A stretch of 64,000 bases of DNA from Terriglobia bacterium (GTDB lineage Bacteria; Acidobacteriota; Terriglobia; Acidiferrales; UBA7541). Positions 26,230-35,743 of the stretch are shown here, in pieces (position 1 is the first letter of the stretch; each line of letters begins with the position of its first letter). Below the pieces are notes generated by a model. The model was not told the DNA's origin. It ran no database searches and was given only the letters and a program-made list of their open reading frames with translations. Where the stretch lies: assembly GCA_020073705.1 (NCBI GenBank), contig JAIQES010000021.1, positions 1-64,000 on the forward strand, written 5' to 3'. The translations under genes and the position numbers were made by a program.

Positions 26230-27476
26230 CGGCTTTCACTCAGCCACGATCTATGAATTGAGCACCCAGCGAGGGTTGCCAGCAATGGATCGAATAAGGG
26301 AACTCGCAACCGTGTATTCATGGTCAGCGGAAGGTGAAAGGCAGTGAGCACGGCGGCATAAAGCATTAAGGACTTCGCCATCCGTGGATTTGTCCTGCAC
26401 AATCGTGACCATCCTAATACCGCGAGGACAAGCGCGACCCAATAGACCGCCACGCCTGCCTTTCTTGCAAGGCGACCGCGCCGTGCCAGGCTTTGAGTGT
26501 AGAATACTTGATCGGTTGAGAACCAGAACGCCGAAAACTTTTCCGTGAATAGCGGGAGAACGCGCCATCCCGCGTGCCACCACAGCATCGAAGCGACATG
26601 CCACGCCTGACTGTTTAATGCGGCCTCATCCCGCAGGCCTGCTCGTGTTGGTTTATCTGTTTCCACGTCCCGAAGTCCCCATCCCAGTGCATTTCTAATT
26701 GGTTCTGCCTCGCCTGGCTGCGTTCTGCCGAGCGGCATCAGAATGCCTTCGACTGCGGCAAACCCGCCATGCGTTGAATAGGTAGCTTTGCCATGGAATG
26801 CGATTGCGTTGTGAATGAGCCACGGAGCAAGGACAATTGTCGCCGCTATCAATACAACTGCCGACCGCCGCCATGATCCGGTATCCTTCAGGCTAAAGAT
26901 GAGCGTGACAAGGGCCGCAAATGGGATCAACGGGAGCATGTTGAATCGCTCTAGGGCTGCTATGCCCGCCAAAGTCCCCAGTGTGGCGAGCGAGAATATT
27001 TCTTCTGTTCTTAATGCAGTGTCAAGTGCTAATAGGAACGCAACTACAAGCAGGGACGCAAAACATTCGGTCAAGATTTCCCCTGAGAAAAACAGCGTGG
27101 TAGGGAACAGCAATACGATAACCTCAGACGGCAGTGCGTAATCGTTCCCGAACCATCGTGCAGCCAGTTTTCCGCAAATGAGCGCCGTAGCAATGCACGC
27201 TGCAAACTGCAGGATTCGTAGAAGGACGGGCCAATGAATCGGAGAAACGCGCATCAGCAATGCTAGGAGCAAAGGATATAGCGGGGGACGGAAAGCGGTA
27301 GGCTCATGCGCTAACGTGTAGCCATCGCCTGCAATGAGGTTTTGAGCTATCCCAACATATGCGCCAGTATCACCGCCGGCACTCCATGGCGTATTGATTC
27401 GGTTGCCGGCAACAACCATTACTGCCAGATGGGCGAGTATTGCCAGGATTAGCGCACTGCGTAGCATCCACTTCAT
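26226..27476 (-). CDS. Membrane glycosyltransferase-like protein (GT39/ArnT-type suspected)
   Basis: A 416-residue membrane protein with about ten hydrophobic segments. The first periplasmic loop, 'NTPWSAGGDTGAYVGIAQNL', contains the Asp expected in GT-C enzymes that use polyprenyl-phosphate sugars, and 'TAFRPPLYPLLLALLMR' follows it as in GT39/PMT proteins. Such enzymes transfer a sugar to a lipid or protein acceptor outside the membrane. Its base composition is visibly richer in A and T than its neighbours, suggesting separate acquisition. It starts the run of genes leading to 9592 on the minus strand. Confidence 0.72.
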   Translation of the reverse strand: MKWMLRSALILAILAHLAVMVVAGNRINTPWSAGGDTGAYVGIAQNLIAGDGYTLAHEPTAFRPPLYPLLLALLMRVSPIHWPVLLRILQFAACIATALICGKLAARWFGNDYALPSEVIVLLFPTTLFFSGEILTECFASLLVVAFLLALDTALRTEEIFSLATLGTLAGIAALERFNMLPLIPFAALVTLIFSLKDTGSWRRSAVVLIAATIVLAPWLIHNAIAFHGKATYSTHGGFAAVEGILMPLGRTQPGEAEPIRNALGWGLRDVETDKPTRAGLRDEAALNSQAWHVASMLWWHAGWRVLPLFTEKFSAFWFSTDQVFYTQSLARRGRLARKAGVAVYWVALVLAVLGWSRLCRTNPRMAKSLMLYAAVLTAFHLPLTMNTRLRVPLFDPLLATLAGCSIHRSWLSESR

Positions 27477-27745
27477 GATTTATCACTATTAACTTGAATT
27501 TCCGATTTCAACTTTATCTTTACATAGAACCATGCGGCAGCCGCCCTATTCCTGTTCCACCTCCGGAAGGGCTCTATGTGTTCAGCTCACGCATCATCAC
27601 AAGCGACGCTTATCTTCTACAATCTTATCGCCGATTTTCAAGTCGGAAATCCGGGCTTAGATGTCATCGGCCGCTCGAAAACCCTCATGAGGCAGTTTCG
27701 CTGGGGTATAATTTCCAGCGTCGAGACGAAATATCAAGGACTATC

Positions 27746-28648
27746 ATGTCCAAAGAGAATATCTTTGATTTCAAAGCAAAGTTCCGTTTCGCGCGCAAGC
27801 TGATTCGTCACCGTTTGCAGCGGCAACCACGCGTTTGCCCATACTGCGGGCCTTCCTCCACCTTACGGCTGATTCATCGCAAGAAGCTGATCATGGACAT
27901 TCTCCAGTGCGAAACTTGCCACCTGATCATCCGCTGGCCGACCGACACTCCACAGGAACATGACCTGTACTACCAGCAAGAATTCGCTGAGGATTCGCCC
28001 CAAGTGATCCTGCCCACCCCTGAAGAGCTACGAGCTCTTGTGCAAAACGATTTCCTCGGATCACCTCTCGACATCAATCACAAAATCCGCGTGTTGAAAG
28101 CGCTGCGTCCCGCTGGGCGCGTGCTTGACTTCGGTTGCTCCTGGGCCTATGGAACCTACCAGTTCCAACGGCACGGGTTTGATGCCACGGGCTTCGAGAT
28201 ATCGAAGCCTCGGGCTGACCACGGCAGAAAAAACCTGGGTCAGAAAGTGATTGATTCCTATGAGGAATTGCATGCGCTTCCACCAGCGAGCTTCGATATC
28301 ATTTTTACGAATCACGTTGTGGAGCATCTCCCGGGCATCCGTAACTCGCTCTCCCTGCTGGCAGGTCTGCTGTCGAAGGACGGTTTCGTATTCCACGTGT
28401 TGCCGAACTTCACTGGGAAAAGGGCGAAATCGGGATTTTGGTTGAAATGGATCGGCGAGGATCATCCGATCGCCCCTACGATAGACTTCTTCGAATACGC
28501 CATTCCCCGCTCCGGGTTGCTGTCTCCTGTATTTGGCTCGAGCCCCTTTGACGAAAACCTGATTGCAGCGCTCACGGGCCAACCCGGCGCGATGCTTTCG
28601 ACCGATGGCGACGAATTGCTCGTCTACGCGCACAAAGCTGCCTTCTGA
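27746..28648 (+). CDS. Class I SAM methyltransferase with N-terminal zinc ribbon
   Basis: The ATG at 27746 follows AAGGA, giving 300 residues. Residues C31/C34 and C55/C58 form a zinc ribbon like that of sugar C- and N-methyltransferases. The methyltransferase core has motif I 'RVLDFGCSWAYGTYQF' and the later 'TNHVVEHLPG'. It probably methylates a nucleotide sugar or glycan end. It is one of only three plus-strand genes in the polysaccharide locus. A TATAAT hexamer at 27707-27712 can serve as its own -10 box. The 269 bases before the start contain no other gene I can support. Confidence 0.82.
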   Translation: MSKENIFDFKAKFRFARKLIRHRLQRQPRVCPYCGPSSTLRLIHRKKLIMDILQCETCHLIIRWPTDTPQEHDLYYQQEFAEDSPQVILPTPEELRALVQNDFLGSPLDINHKIRVLKALRPAGRVLDFGCSWAYGTYQFQRHGFDATGFEISKPRADHGRKNLGQKVIDSYEELHALPPASFDIIFTNHVVEHLPGIRNSLSLLAGLLSKDGFVFHVLPNFTGKRAKSGFWLKWIGEDHPIAPTIDFFEYAIPRSGLLSPVFGSSPFDENLIAALTGQPGAMLSTDGDELLVYAHKAAF

Positions 28649-28736
28649 GCGCACCCGGCTCAGCATGACACCCAAAGCCGACACACCTCGGTTCAAATCC
28701 AAATGGACAGACGTCCGTGCTGCGAGATGGAAACTC

Positions 28737-29504
28737 TTATTCAGGCTGGCTCCCTGGATTCGCGACCAACTCGTCACTCTGCTCGGCGGGGCGTTCGTCT
28801 AGCGATGCAACCTCATATTTCCATTCGGCCAGCAATTTCAGACACGCATTGTGAATTCCCCGGCCGTGCGTCGCAAGACAGATGATGGGACGATATGCCC
28901 GAATTGTCTGCGCGCAACCTAGCAAACAATCGTACTCCGCGCCTTCGATATCGATTTTCATGAAGTCCGGCGGGCGAATCTCATGCCGTGATGCCAGCGT
29001 ATCGAGCGTCACTGTCCGAACGTGAATATTGCCGGCTGCGGAGAGATGCCCTGTATAGCGGTCCGCGGAGGGGTCAAACGCCGCTTCTCCATCGGACGAA
29101 CTCACAGCAGACTCAATGATCGTGCAATTGCCGACTCGATTCAATTCCATATGTTTTCGCAGGTTGCGCAAATTGGCCGGCAGCGGTTCAAACGCATAAA
29201 CGTGTCCTTTCTCACCGACCAGGATGCTGGCCAGAAGGGAGTAGAACCCCGCATTTGCCCCTACGTCGTAAACCACGTCTCCCGGCTTGATCGCTTTCTG
29301 GAATTGCCGCTGTTTGTCATGTTCATAGCTTCCCAACCAGCAGCCGTGATTGCCAGCTCCGACAATCCATTTCTTGCCTCGCAGAGGGCCTTGAAAAATG
29401 GGAACGACCGCGCTCCGGGGAATCAAACGCAACGGAACGCGCAGCAATTTGCCGATCAAGGTCTCGCGAGAAATACCCGAAAGATTAGCCAATGATGCTC
29501 TCAT
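28737..29504 (-). CDS. FkbM-family methyltransferase (copy 1)
   Basis: Taken from the ATG at 29504 (16 bases after the upstream stop), the protein is 255 residues; the longer frame to 29831 would be entirely antisense-like text within the neighbouring gene. Motif I is 'VVYDVGANAGFYSLL', followed by 'HVYAFEPLPANLRNL' and 'FMKIDIEGAEYDCL', all hallmarks of FkbM methyltransferases that O-methylate sugars or polyketides using SAM. A second FkbM gene lies one gene upstream, suggesting two methylation sites. Confidence 0.88.
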   Translation of the reverse strand: MRASLANLSGISRETLIGKLLRVPLRLIPRSAVVPIFQGPLRGKKWIVGAGNHGCWLGSYEHDKQRQFQKAIKPGDVVYDVGANAGFYSLLASILVGEKGHVYAFEPLPANLRNLRKHMELNRVGNCTIIESAVSSSDGEAAFDPSADRYTGHLSAAGNIHVRTVTLDTLASRHEIRPPDFMKIDIEGAEYDCLLGCAQTIRAYRPIICLATHGRGIHNACLKLLAEWKYEVASLDERPAEQSDELVANPGSQPE

Positions 29505-29520
29505 CGCTCGTAGGCGTAAT

Positions 29521-30666
29521 TCATGGGCCTGGCTGCAACTCTCCCGCCGCCCCTGCAACGGCTCCGTCACTCGATACTCCGCCAGGTTCCCGCAGAGCAG
29601 CACCAAATCGGGCCGCGATTGCGTTCCAGGAAAAATATTGCTCCTGCGCGCGGCGGCTGCGCTGGCAGAGCGCATTGCGCAGCGCGTTGTCGGAAAGCAC
29701 TTTCTCGAGGGCTCCGGAGAGTGCCTCACGGTCACCCAGGGGAACGGGAAGAATCCCCGCCTCAGTAATGGGCCAGCCCATGTCAGGCCCTGCATAACAC
29801 ACCACCGGCAGGCCGCAAGCAATTCCCGCAATGGCGCTGCCCCGGCGGGTGGAGATTTGGCCGCGAACGAACAACATCACATCCGCGTGCGCCAGAGTCC
29901 GGCTGATGTCGTCCGGCGAAAGCAGTCCGAGCGTTTCGACCTCAACATCCGCGCCCACGAATTCCGCCCGCAGCGCCGATTCGGCTTCTCGCGATCCGCG
30001 ACCGAACACGATGAGGTGTAGCTGTCCCACGGCCCGGTTCGCCCGCTTTATAGCGAAGCTAATATCGGCTACCTCAGGCAATGTTCGCGTCCCGCCGGTC
30101 ACGCCATACACGGCGATCGTTCTCGCCCCATGAGTGTGTGCCCAGGCACCGGGCGGCGGCTCCGGACAATTCGCGCCAACCGGGATGAAAGCTGCTTTGT
30201 CGTGATGAGGCGGCAGCCACGAAATCTTTTCGATCGGAACGGCGAAAATGGCGCGTTCCGCGCGCTTATAAAGGCTCTCGAATACATGAAGCTGGCAATA
30301 GTGCCGCGCGTGGTCAATCCATCGGCTGCCGCCGAGTGGCTCAAAATCGTGGAACACAACCCCGCAATGCACGCCGCTTTTCCCTAAAGCATCAAGAATC
30401 CTGGGAGCCTGCAGCGGGAAACCGCGTCGCGACCATGCCAAAGTCGTGAATTGGAGCAGAACCCAACACCCGTGCCAGGCCACGGATTTCTCTTGCAGGT
30501 CCGCGAGCGCGGCTCGCCAGCCTCGCTCCAGCCAGTCCACGCGGAACGTTTCGAATTCGTAGCCATAGCGCCCAATTGCTCCGCCGAGCCATGCGCAATA
30601 GTCGGCTACGCCGTCGGTGGGCTCATCGCGCCGGCCCACCAACGCCACGATTCGCTTCGCACTCAT
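29521..30666 (-). CDS. Glycosyltransferase (GT-B, family 4-like)
   Basis: A 381-residue GT-B protein. The N-terminus 'RIVALVGRRDEPTDGVADYC' fits the acceptor-binding domain, including the G-V-A-D-Y phrase found in a subset of surface-glycan transferases. 'IAVYGVTGGTRTLPEVADI' starts the second domain, and 'MLFVRGQISTRRGSAIAGIA' replaces the more common E-x(7)-E loop. It is more divergent than the other glycosyltransferases here. ATG 30666 overlaps the stop of the upstream FkbM gene (ATGA). Confidence 0.72.
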   Translation of the reverse strand: MSAKRIVALVGRRDEPTDGVADYCAWLGGAIGRYGYEFETFRVDWLERGWRAALADLQEKSVAWHGCWVLLQFTTLAWSRRGFPLQAPRILDALGKSGVHCGVVFHDFEPLGGSRWIDHARHYCQLHVFESLYKRAERAIFAVPIEKISWLPPHHDKAAFIPVGANCPEPPPGAWAHTHGARTIAVYGVTGGTRTLPEVADISFAIKRANRAVGQLHLIVFGRGSREAESALRAEFVGADVEVETLGLLSPDDISRTLAHADVMLFVRGQISTRRGSAIAGIACGLPVVCYAGPDMGWPITEAGILPVPLGDREALSGALEKVLSDNALRNALCQRSRRAQEQYFSWNAIAARFGAALREPGGVSSDGAVAGAAGELQPGP

Positions 30667-31475
30667 TTCCCCACCGGCTGCGGCATTGCCAGAACATGCA
30701 GGGCATCCACGGATTCAAGACCGTATCCAAAACGGACGAAATAATCCCGCATGAACCTTTCGTTCGCGTCCGAATGCATCTCACAAAGGATCAAGGGATG
30801 CTGAGCCTCAATGAGCTTCTCCGCGCCGCGGAACGCTTCCACTTCCGCACCTTCGATGTCGCACTTGATGGCGTCCGGGGCCGGCGCGCCCCTGACAAAA
30901 TCGTCGAGTGCAATACAGCGGGTGGGCGTCCCAGCCGATGCGTCTTCTCCCGCGACGAATTTCCCCACGCCGCGGTCCGGCGACGACAGATCCGCAGCGA
31001 CGAAATTCACATTGCCGCTGGCCGACCAGATTCCCGCCTGGACCACAGTGACGTTCGCGAAACCGTTCTGCGCGATGTTGCGGCGCAAGCGGCCCACGAT
31101 TTCAGGGTCGGGCTCGAAGCTGATTACTTTCCCTGTCGCGCCGACCAGACGCGCTGCGAGAAGCGAGAAAAAACCGATATTCGCTCCGAGATCGTAGAAC
31201 ACCATGCCGGGCTTGAGCTTCTCCGCCAGAACTTCCTGAATCGCGGGCTCCACGTCGCCGTGCAGGTATTGCTGGCCGGTGCGAGGGTTCAGTTCGAGCC
31301 ACAGTCCTTGCCCGGGACCCCGTTCGACGCGAGCCCACACTTTTTCATCGGACGGAAGAATCCGGTGGCTCAAGCGGTGAACGAGATTTCCAAGAATCGG
31401 CACGTTCCGGAGAGAGCGCAGCGGCGCAGGCAGACCCAGCAGGAGAGATCCAATCCACCTGCGCGGTGCGGTCAT
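30663..31475 (-). CDS. FkbM-family methyltransferase (copy 2)
   Basis: From the ATG at 31475, one base past the carbamoyltransferase stop, this is a 270-residue protein. 'MVFYDLGANIGFFSLLAAR' is motif I, 'VISFEPDPEIVGRL' motif II, and 'DAIKCDIEGAEVEAF' the FkbM acidic motif. It would methylate a hydroxyl of the polysaccharide. The arrangement carbamoyltransferase, FkbM, glycosyltransferase, FkbM is tightly packed and looks like a decoration module. Confidence 0.9.
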   Translation of the reverse strand: MTAPRRWIGSLLLGLPAPLRSLRNVPILGNLVHRLSHRILPSDEKVWARVERGPGQGLWLELNPRTGQQYLHGDVEPAIQEVLAEKLKPGMVFYDLGANIGFFSLLAARLVGATGKVISFEPDPEIVGRLRRNIAQNGFANVTVVQAGIWSASGNVNFVAADLSSPDRGVGKFVAGEDASAGTPTRCIALDDFVRGAPAPDAIKCDIEGAEVEAFRGAEKLIEAQHPLILCEMHSDANERFMRDYFVRFGYGLESVDALHVLAMPQPVGK

Positions 31476-31476
31476 A

Positions 31477-33150
31477 CTATTTCTCCACCATGTAGCTCCC
31501 AATAACCAGTGCGTCCATCCCCGAACTGAAGAAGGTACGCACGGCATCGGTCGGAGTGTTCACGATCGCTTCGCCGCGCAAATTGAACGACGTGTTCATG
31601 ACGACGGGCACGCCGGTACGCTTGCCGAACTCGTTAATCAAATTCCAATACAAGGGATTGATGTCTTTTTCCACCGTTTGCGGCCGTGCGCTGCCGTCCA
31701 CGTGCGTGACCGAGGGAATGATGCTGCGCTTCTCAGGCCTTACCGGATTAGTGAGGATCATGAACGGAGAATCGCATGCGTGCTCGAGATATTCTCCAGC
31801 GACTTCCTTCAGCATCGAAGGCGCAAACGGACGCCACCATTCGCGGAACTTGACGGCATTGTTCACCTTTGCGTTCATCTCTGGATCGCGCGGGTCGGCC
31901 AGGATCGAGCGGTCACCCAGCGCACGCGGACCGAATTCCATGCGCCCCTGAAACCAACCAATGATTTTCCCGGCGGCGAGCATTTCAGCGGTCGTCGCGG
32001 CTACATGGTCCAGCTTGGTCGCGCGGAGCTTATAGGTTCGCAATGCTTTTTCGATTTCAGAATCGGAAAATTCCGGACCGAGATAAGCGTGGCGAAGCGG
32101 ATTCATCGGCAACCGGCCCCCGTTGTCCATGTAGGGGGCGAGAACGGCTCCCAAAGCTACACCGTCGTCGGAAGCGGCGGGCTGAATAAAGATCTTGTCG
32201 ATCATTCCCGAGGCTAGAATTTTTCCGTTGGCTTTCGAATTGAGCGCTACTCCGCCGGCCAAACACACGTTGCGGCACTTTGTCTTTTGCGTCGCCAGCT
32301 TCACCAGCGCCAGCATGGCCGCTTCACATGCATCTTGGACGGCAAACGCGACGTTCTTGAAACTTTCGTCGATTTCACTTTCAGGCATGCGTTCGGGGCC
32401 AAGCTGCTTGGCAATTGCCGAGGTGCCGTTGCTACGCTCGAGCAGCAGCGGCGCATTGACGCGATAGGACTCATGATTCAGTGAGATGAATTCGTTCAGA
32501 TTCACGCCCGGCTTTCCGTAGGGCGCCAGGCCCATGACCTTCCATTCGTCGCTATTGGGGACAAAACCGAGATATTGCGTGAACTGCGCGTAGAAAAGCC
32601 CCAGTGAATTCGGCCAAGGAATCGTGAGCACGTGATCGAGGTGTCCATCGTGGCCATACCAGATTGAACTCGCTTCCCAGGCGCCGCGCCCGTCCATCAC
32701 GACCACCGCAGCGTCGTCGAATCCCGAGTACGCGTACGCGCTGATGGCGTGGGCCAGATGGTGATCCACGAAACGCATCTGCGCGCGCGTCGGTCCGAAA
32801 AGGGTGGTGAAGCTGCGGAATCCGCCGTTCTGGTGCGCCATGCTGGCGTACAGCCGCGCGGAATTCAGCACATTCAGATACGTGATCGGATACTGGCCCC
32901 GCAAAAAACACTTCAAATCCGTGGCGAAGACTTTGCCGGGAGCCGGCCAGCCCTGGCAGATAAAATCGAGCTGATCGGGACGCACCTTCGCGAACTCCAG
33001 GCAGGCGCGGATGGCGTGGCGCGGAAAGCCGGCATCGTGCTTGATCCGGCTGATGCGTTCCTCGGCGACAGCAAACAGCAGTTCGCCGTCACGCGCAATG
33101 CATGCTGAGGAATCGTGCATCTGCGAATAGTTGAAACCTAACGTGATCAC
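31477..33150 (-). CDS. Carbamoyltransferase of the NodU/CmcH family (copy 2)
   Basis: The start is GTG at 33150, giving 'VITLGFNYSQMHDSSACIA', the family's standard N-terminus; upstream codons are not family-like. The protein is 557 residues. The Kae1-like part contains 'VDHHLAHAISAYAYSGFDD', and the C-terminal part 'GRMEFGPRALGDRSILADPR', as in copy 1 at 12956-14716. It transfers a carbamoyl group to a hydroxyl. It is clearly divergent from copy 1, so the two probably serve different positions. About 215 bases without a gene lie upstream. Confidence 0.93.
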   Translation of the reverse strand: MITLGFNYSQMHDSSACIARDGELLFAVAEERISRIKHDAGFPRHAIRACLEFAKVRPDQLDFICQGWPAPGKVFATDLKCFLRGQYPITYLNVLNSARLYASMAHQNGGFRSFTTLFGPTRAQMRFVDHHLAHAISAYAYSGFDDAAVVVMDGRGAWEASSIWYGHDGHLDHVLTIPWPNSLGLFYAQFTQYLGFVPNSDEWKVMGLAPYGKPGVNLNEFISLNHESYRVNAPLLLERSNGTSAIAKQLGPERMPESEIDESFKNVAFAVQDACEAAMLALVKLATQKTKCRNVCLAGGVALNSKANGKILASGMIDKIFIQPAASDDGVALGAVLAPYMDNGGRLPMNPLRHAYLGPEFSDSEIEKALRTYKLRATKLDHVAATTAEMLAAGKIIGWFQGRMEFGPRALGDRSILADPRDPEMNAKVNNAVKFREWWRPFAPSMLKEVAGEYLEHACDSPFMILTNPVRPEKRSIIPSVTHVDGSARPQTVEKDINPLYWNLINEFGKRTGVPVVMNTSFNLRGEAIVNTPTDAVRTFFSSGMDALVIGSYMVEK

Positions 33151-33367
33151 GGACGCCCGCCAGCCTTCCCAATAACTGATTCCACCAATCCAACACAAAA
33201 CCGACGGTCACACTGCCAGACAATATATCTGTCAACCTCAACCGAGGAATACTCTAACCTGTCCGGCAATACGCGAGAAGATGCCCGAACGCAAGAATAA
33301 CTATTCCCAATCAATTGCAAGCCATGTATCTGGATGACCGAACCCGTAGCCATGCGCAGAGACCCAT

Positions 33368-35104
33368 CTAAGGCCCCGGAAGGACCAGAAAAAAATAGCT
33401 TGTCGCGCCCACCTGCCTCCAACCGTCCGCAAGAAGCGTCGGAGGGACATCCTTTGCAACGAGGGCTTTGGCGCCCGATTTTGCGAGAAGATTCAGAACC
33501 TGGGTTCTCAGTTCCGAACCGGCTCCCCAAAAGCTGGCCACGCCGCCCTGATAAACTTCTGCCACGATAGAAACCTTGGCCAGATACGCCCAATAAGGAT
33601 CCACGAACCCAACGACGGCGATTTTGTCTCCTGACGCGATTCCTTCATGAATTAATTCACGCGCGACTTCCACATCCTCGGGAACGTGAAAGGATTTTAA
33701 CCGGATGACGCTGTGTCCCATCGACCACGCAATTTGAACATCAAGGAGCAGAACGATGGTGAGTATCACGCAGCGCAAAACCCTAGTTCCAACCTCGGTT
33801 CGGGGAATGCGTACCACCGAGAATGTTCCTGCCCATAACAAGATCAGGAAGCCACCGAGGAATCTCGACTCCACATGGATGAGCGCATACGCCGCCAATC
33901 CGGCAAGCGCCGGAATCCACAAAAAACCAGCCGACCAGAAACGTTTCAAAAAGTCACGAAGTCGATTCCCCCACAGTAGAAGCACAACAAGTCCCGCCAG
34001 GAGACTCCCCAGCCGCGTGGAGAGTTCAAAGTAGTCATCGAGCCCGAGCCGGAAAGCATTTAATTGTCCCTTGAGTTCGAAATGTGGGCGGACACCGTCG
34101 TACCAATATGACGGGTCGCTCCCCGGCGGATACGTGCCCGTGACTGGAGACGCATATTCATAGACGGGCGGTGTCTCAAGAATTTTTCGAGTCGGATGTT
34201 TGGGTGTGCCGGTCCCCGGCGGTTCCCCTTGCCAATGGACAAATAAGTTTACGCCGTTTACGTACTCTGCATAGTTGATTCGCCCGGAGTCACCAAAGGT
34301 AAAACGCCCCTTACTTCTGGAGATCAGAAGCAAAAACGGCGCGGAGACGGCGGAAAATAGGATCAGCGCCAATAGAAGACGAGGGATGGCTCGCCGTACA
34401 TTTCCGACAGCGAAAGGCGCAGCTGCCAGGAAGATAAAGGCCAGAGGGAACATGATGGCTTTCGCGAGATAACCCAACCCCAGGACGATCCCCAACGCGG
34501 CGAACCGCAGCCAACCGTCTGCCCCGGCGGCCACGCGCACGAGGATTCCGGCGGCAAGAAGAATCGATGCGAAAACAAGGACGTCGGGAGTATCGAGACT
34601 TGGCGGGGTCAGGTACAACGATATCCAAAAAAACAAAGTGTAACCGGTTGCCCGCAGGGCCCAGATCGGCAGGGGGCCTTCCTCCCGATCATCACCTGCG
34701 GCCTGTAGCGTGTATTTCAGAACTCCCTGGAGAAAATATTCAAAGCAATACAGCGCTAGAACCAGGACGAGGCAGTTGAAATATTTGACCGCCGCCAGTT
34801 CCCGGAAAGCAGAGGGATGAAAAATAGAGAGCCAAAATGACAGGAGAACAGGATATCCAGGGCTCCAATAGGCATTCACGGCCGCCGTCCATTGGCCCTT
34901 CATACATGCCGAGGCGATGTCGAGGTAATTGATCCCGTCCGGAGAGAGTGAATACCGGTAGGATAGGGCCTCCACGAGCCAGCATAGGATCATGGACGCC
35001 CAAAGAGAATAACGAAAGACGGGCCACCCTTCTTCCGCGCGCCTATCCAGGCCCTCCCGTTTCAAATCCTTCGAACTCGCTGTGGCGGCGGAATCTGTCT
35101 GCAT
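33368..35104 (-). CDS. Large membrane protein, GT-C/GT39-like
   Basis: A 578-residue membrane protein with about 10-11 hydrophobic segments. The first outer loop contains 'SLSPDGINYLDIASACMKG', with an Asp in the place used by GT-C enzymes, followed by 'YWSPGYPVLLSFWLSIF'. The C-terminal 150 residues form a soluble domain ending 'VAKDVPPTLLADGWRQVG'. Enzymes of this plan transfer sugars from polyprenyl phosphate; the acceptor is unknown. It may instead be a non-catalytic relative. Its start at 35104 is divergent from the genes at 35594-37554. Confidence 0.68.
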   Translation of the reverse strand: MQTDSAATASSKDLKREGLDRRAEEGWPVFRYSLWASMILCWLVEALSYRYSLSPDGINYLDIASACMKGQWTAAVNAYWSPGYPVLLSFWLSIFHPSAFRELAAVKYFNCLVLVLALYCFEYFLQGVLKYTLQAAGDDREEGPLPIWALRATGYTLFFWISLYLTPPSLDTPDVLVFASILLAAGILVRVAAGADGWLRFAALGIVLGLGYLAKAIMFPLAFIFLAAAPFAVGNVRRAIPRLLLALILFSAVSAPFLLLISRSKGRFTFGDSGRINYAEYVNGVNLFVHWQGEPPGTGTPKHPTRKILETPPVYEYASPVTGTYPPGSDPSYWYDGVRPHFELKGQLNAFRLGLDDYFELSTRLGSLLAGLVVLLLWGNRLRDFLKRFWSAGFLWIPALAGLAAYALIHVESRFLGGFLILLWAGTFSVVRIPRTEVGTRVLRCVILTIVLLLDVQIAWSMGHSVIRLKSFHVPEDVEVARELIHEGIASGDKIAVVGFVDPYWAYLAKVSIVAEVYQGGVASFWGAGSELRTQVLNLLAKSGAKALVAKDVPPTLLADGWRQVGATSYFFLVLPGP

Positions 35105-35593
35105 AGATATTATTCCCAGTCCTGCCTATCCTCCAAAATACGCGCAGTTAATCAACAGCCATGTATCTCCCGGCATTTTCAAAGTCGGGATAAGACAATG
35201 CATCGGGAACTTTTGGCCCCTTGCGAATCAAGACTTTCGCGCGATCGCCCGAGCGTTTCCGACAGACTCTGGATCGGCCATACTGGCCTCCGGCCGCTGC
35301 GCGGTCCACTCATTCAATAGATCCGCTTCCCCTCGGCAACCCAGAGCTATCACAAACGAGGCGGCTGGGGCGAATCAGACGGGCCGAACTGAAAAAAGAA
35401 CACGCCAAGACTGTAACGCGTTGAGTCGAGCATGAAAAGGGGCGTGAGCGGAACGATAACTGCTCTCAAGACGCGTAGACGGCCTCTCTTGCTTGCGATT
35501 GTCGCACGATGTATCCTCACTTTGCGAAAAGTAGCAGTGCCCATGCGTACATCTTCCGAAGATTTCACCAAGAAAAACATGCAGGGTGGAGGG
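35105..35593. other. Divergent intergenic region, no supported gene
   Basis: This 489-base stretch separates the minus-strand membrane protein gene from the plus-strand pair. The frame that later encodes the small membrane protein is open back to 35432, but I see no coding character before about 35594. No tRNA, riboswitch or clear terminator was recognised. It must hold the promoters for both directions, although no consensus pair stands out. Confidence 0.4.
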
Positions 35594-35743
35594 ATGCCGG
35601 TAGAGATTGCACGGTCTCTGTGGCCTCGGCTGGTGGAGCTCTGGATTTTCGCTGCAATCGTCGTTTTCTTCCTTGTCCGCGTACTCGGATCGCGCACCGC
35701 GCAACAACTGCTGAATAGCGTCAGACACCACCACCTCCCATGA
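35594..35743 (+). CDS. Small single-pass membrane protein
   Basis: A 49-residue frame starting at the ATG at 35594, directly behind GGTGGAGGG. It contains one strong membrane segment, 'LWIFAAIVVFFLVRVLG', with a basic end ('RTAQQLLNSVRHHHLP'). Its stop overlaps the start of the next gene (ATGA at 35740-35743), so translation is coupled. Upstream in-frame ATGs at 35579 and 35432 are possible. I do not recognise the family. A partner or stability factor for the large membrane protein that follows is a reasonable guess. Confidence 0.5.
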   Translation: MPVEIARSLWPRLVELWIFAAIVVFFLVRVLGSRTAQQLLNSVRHHHLP

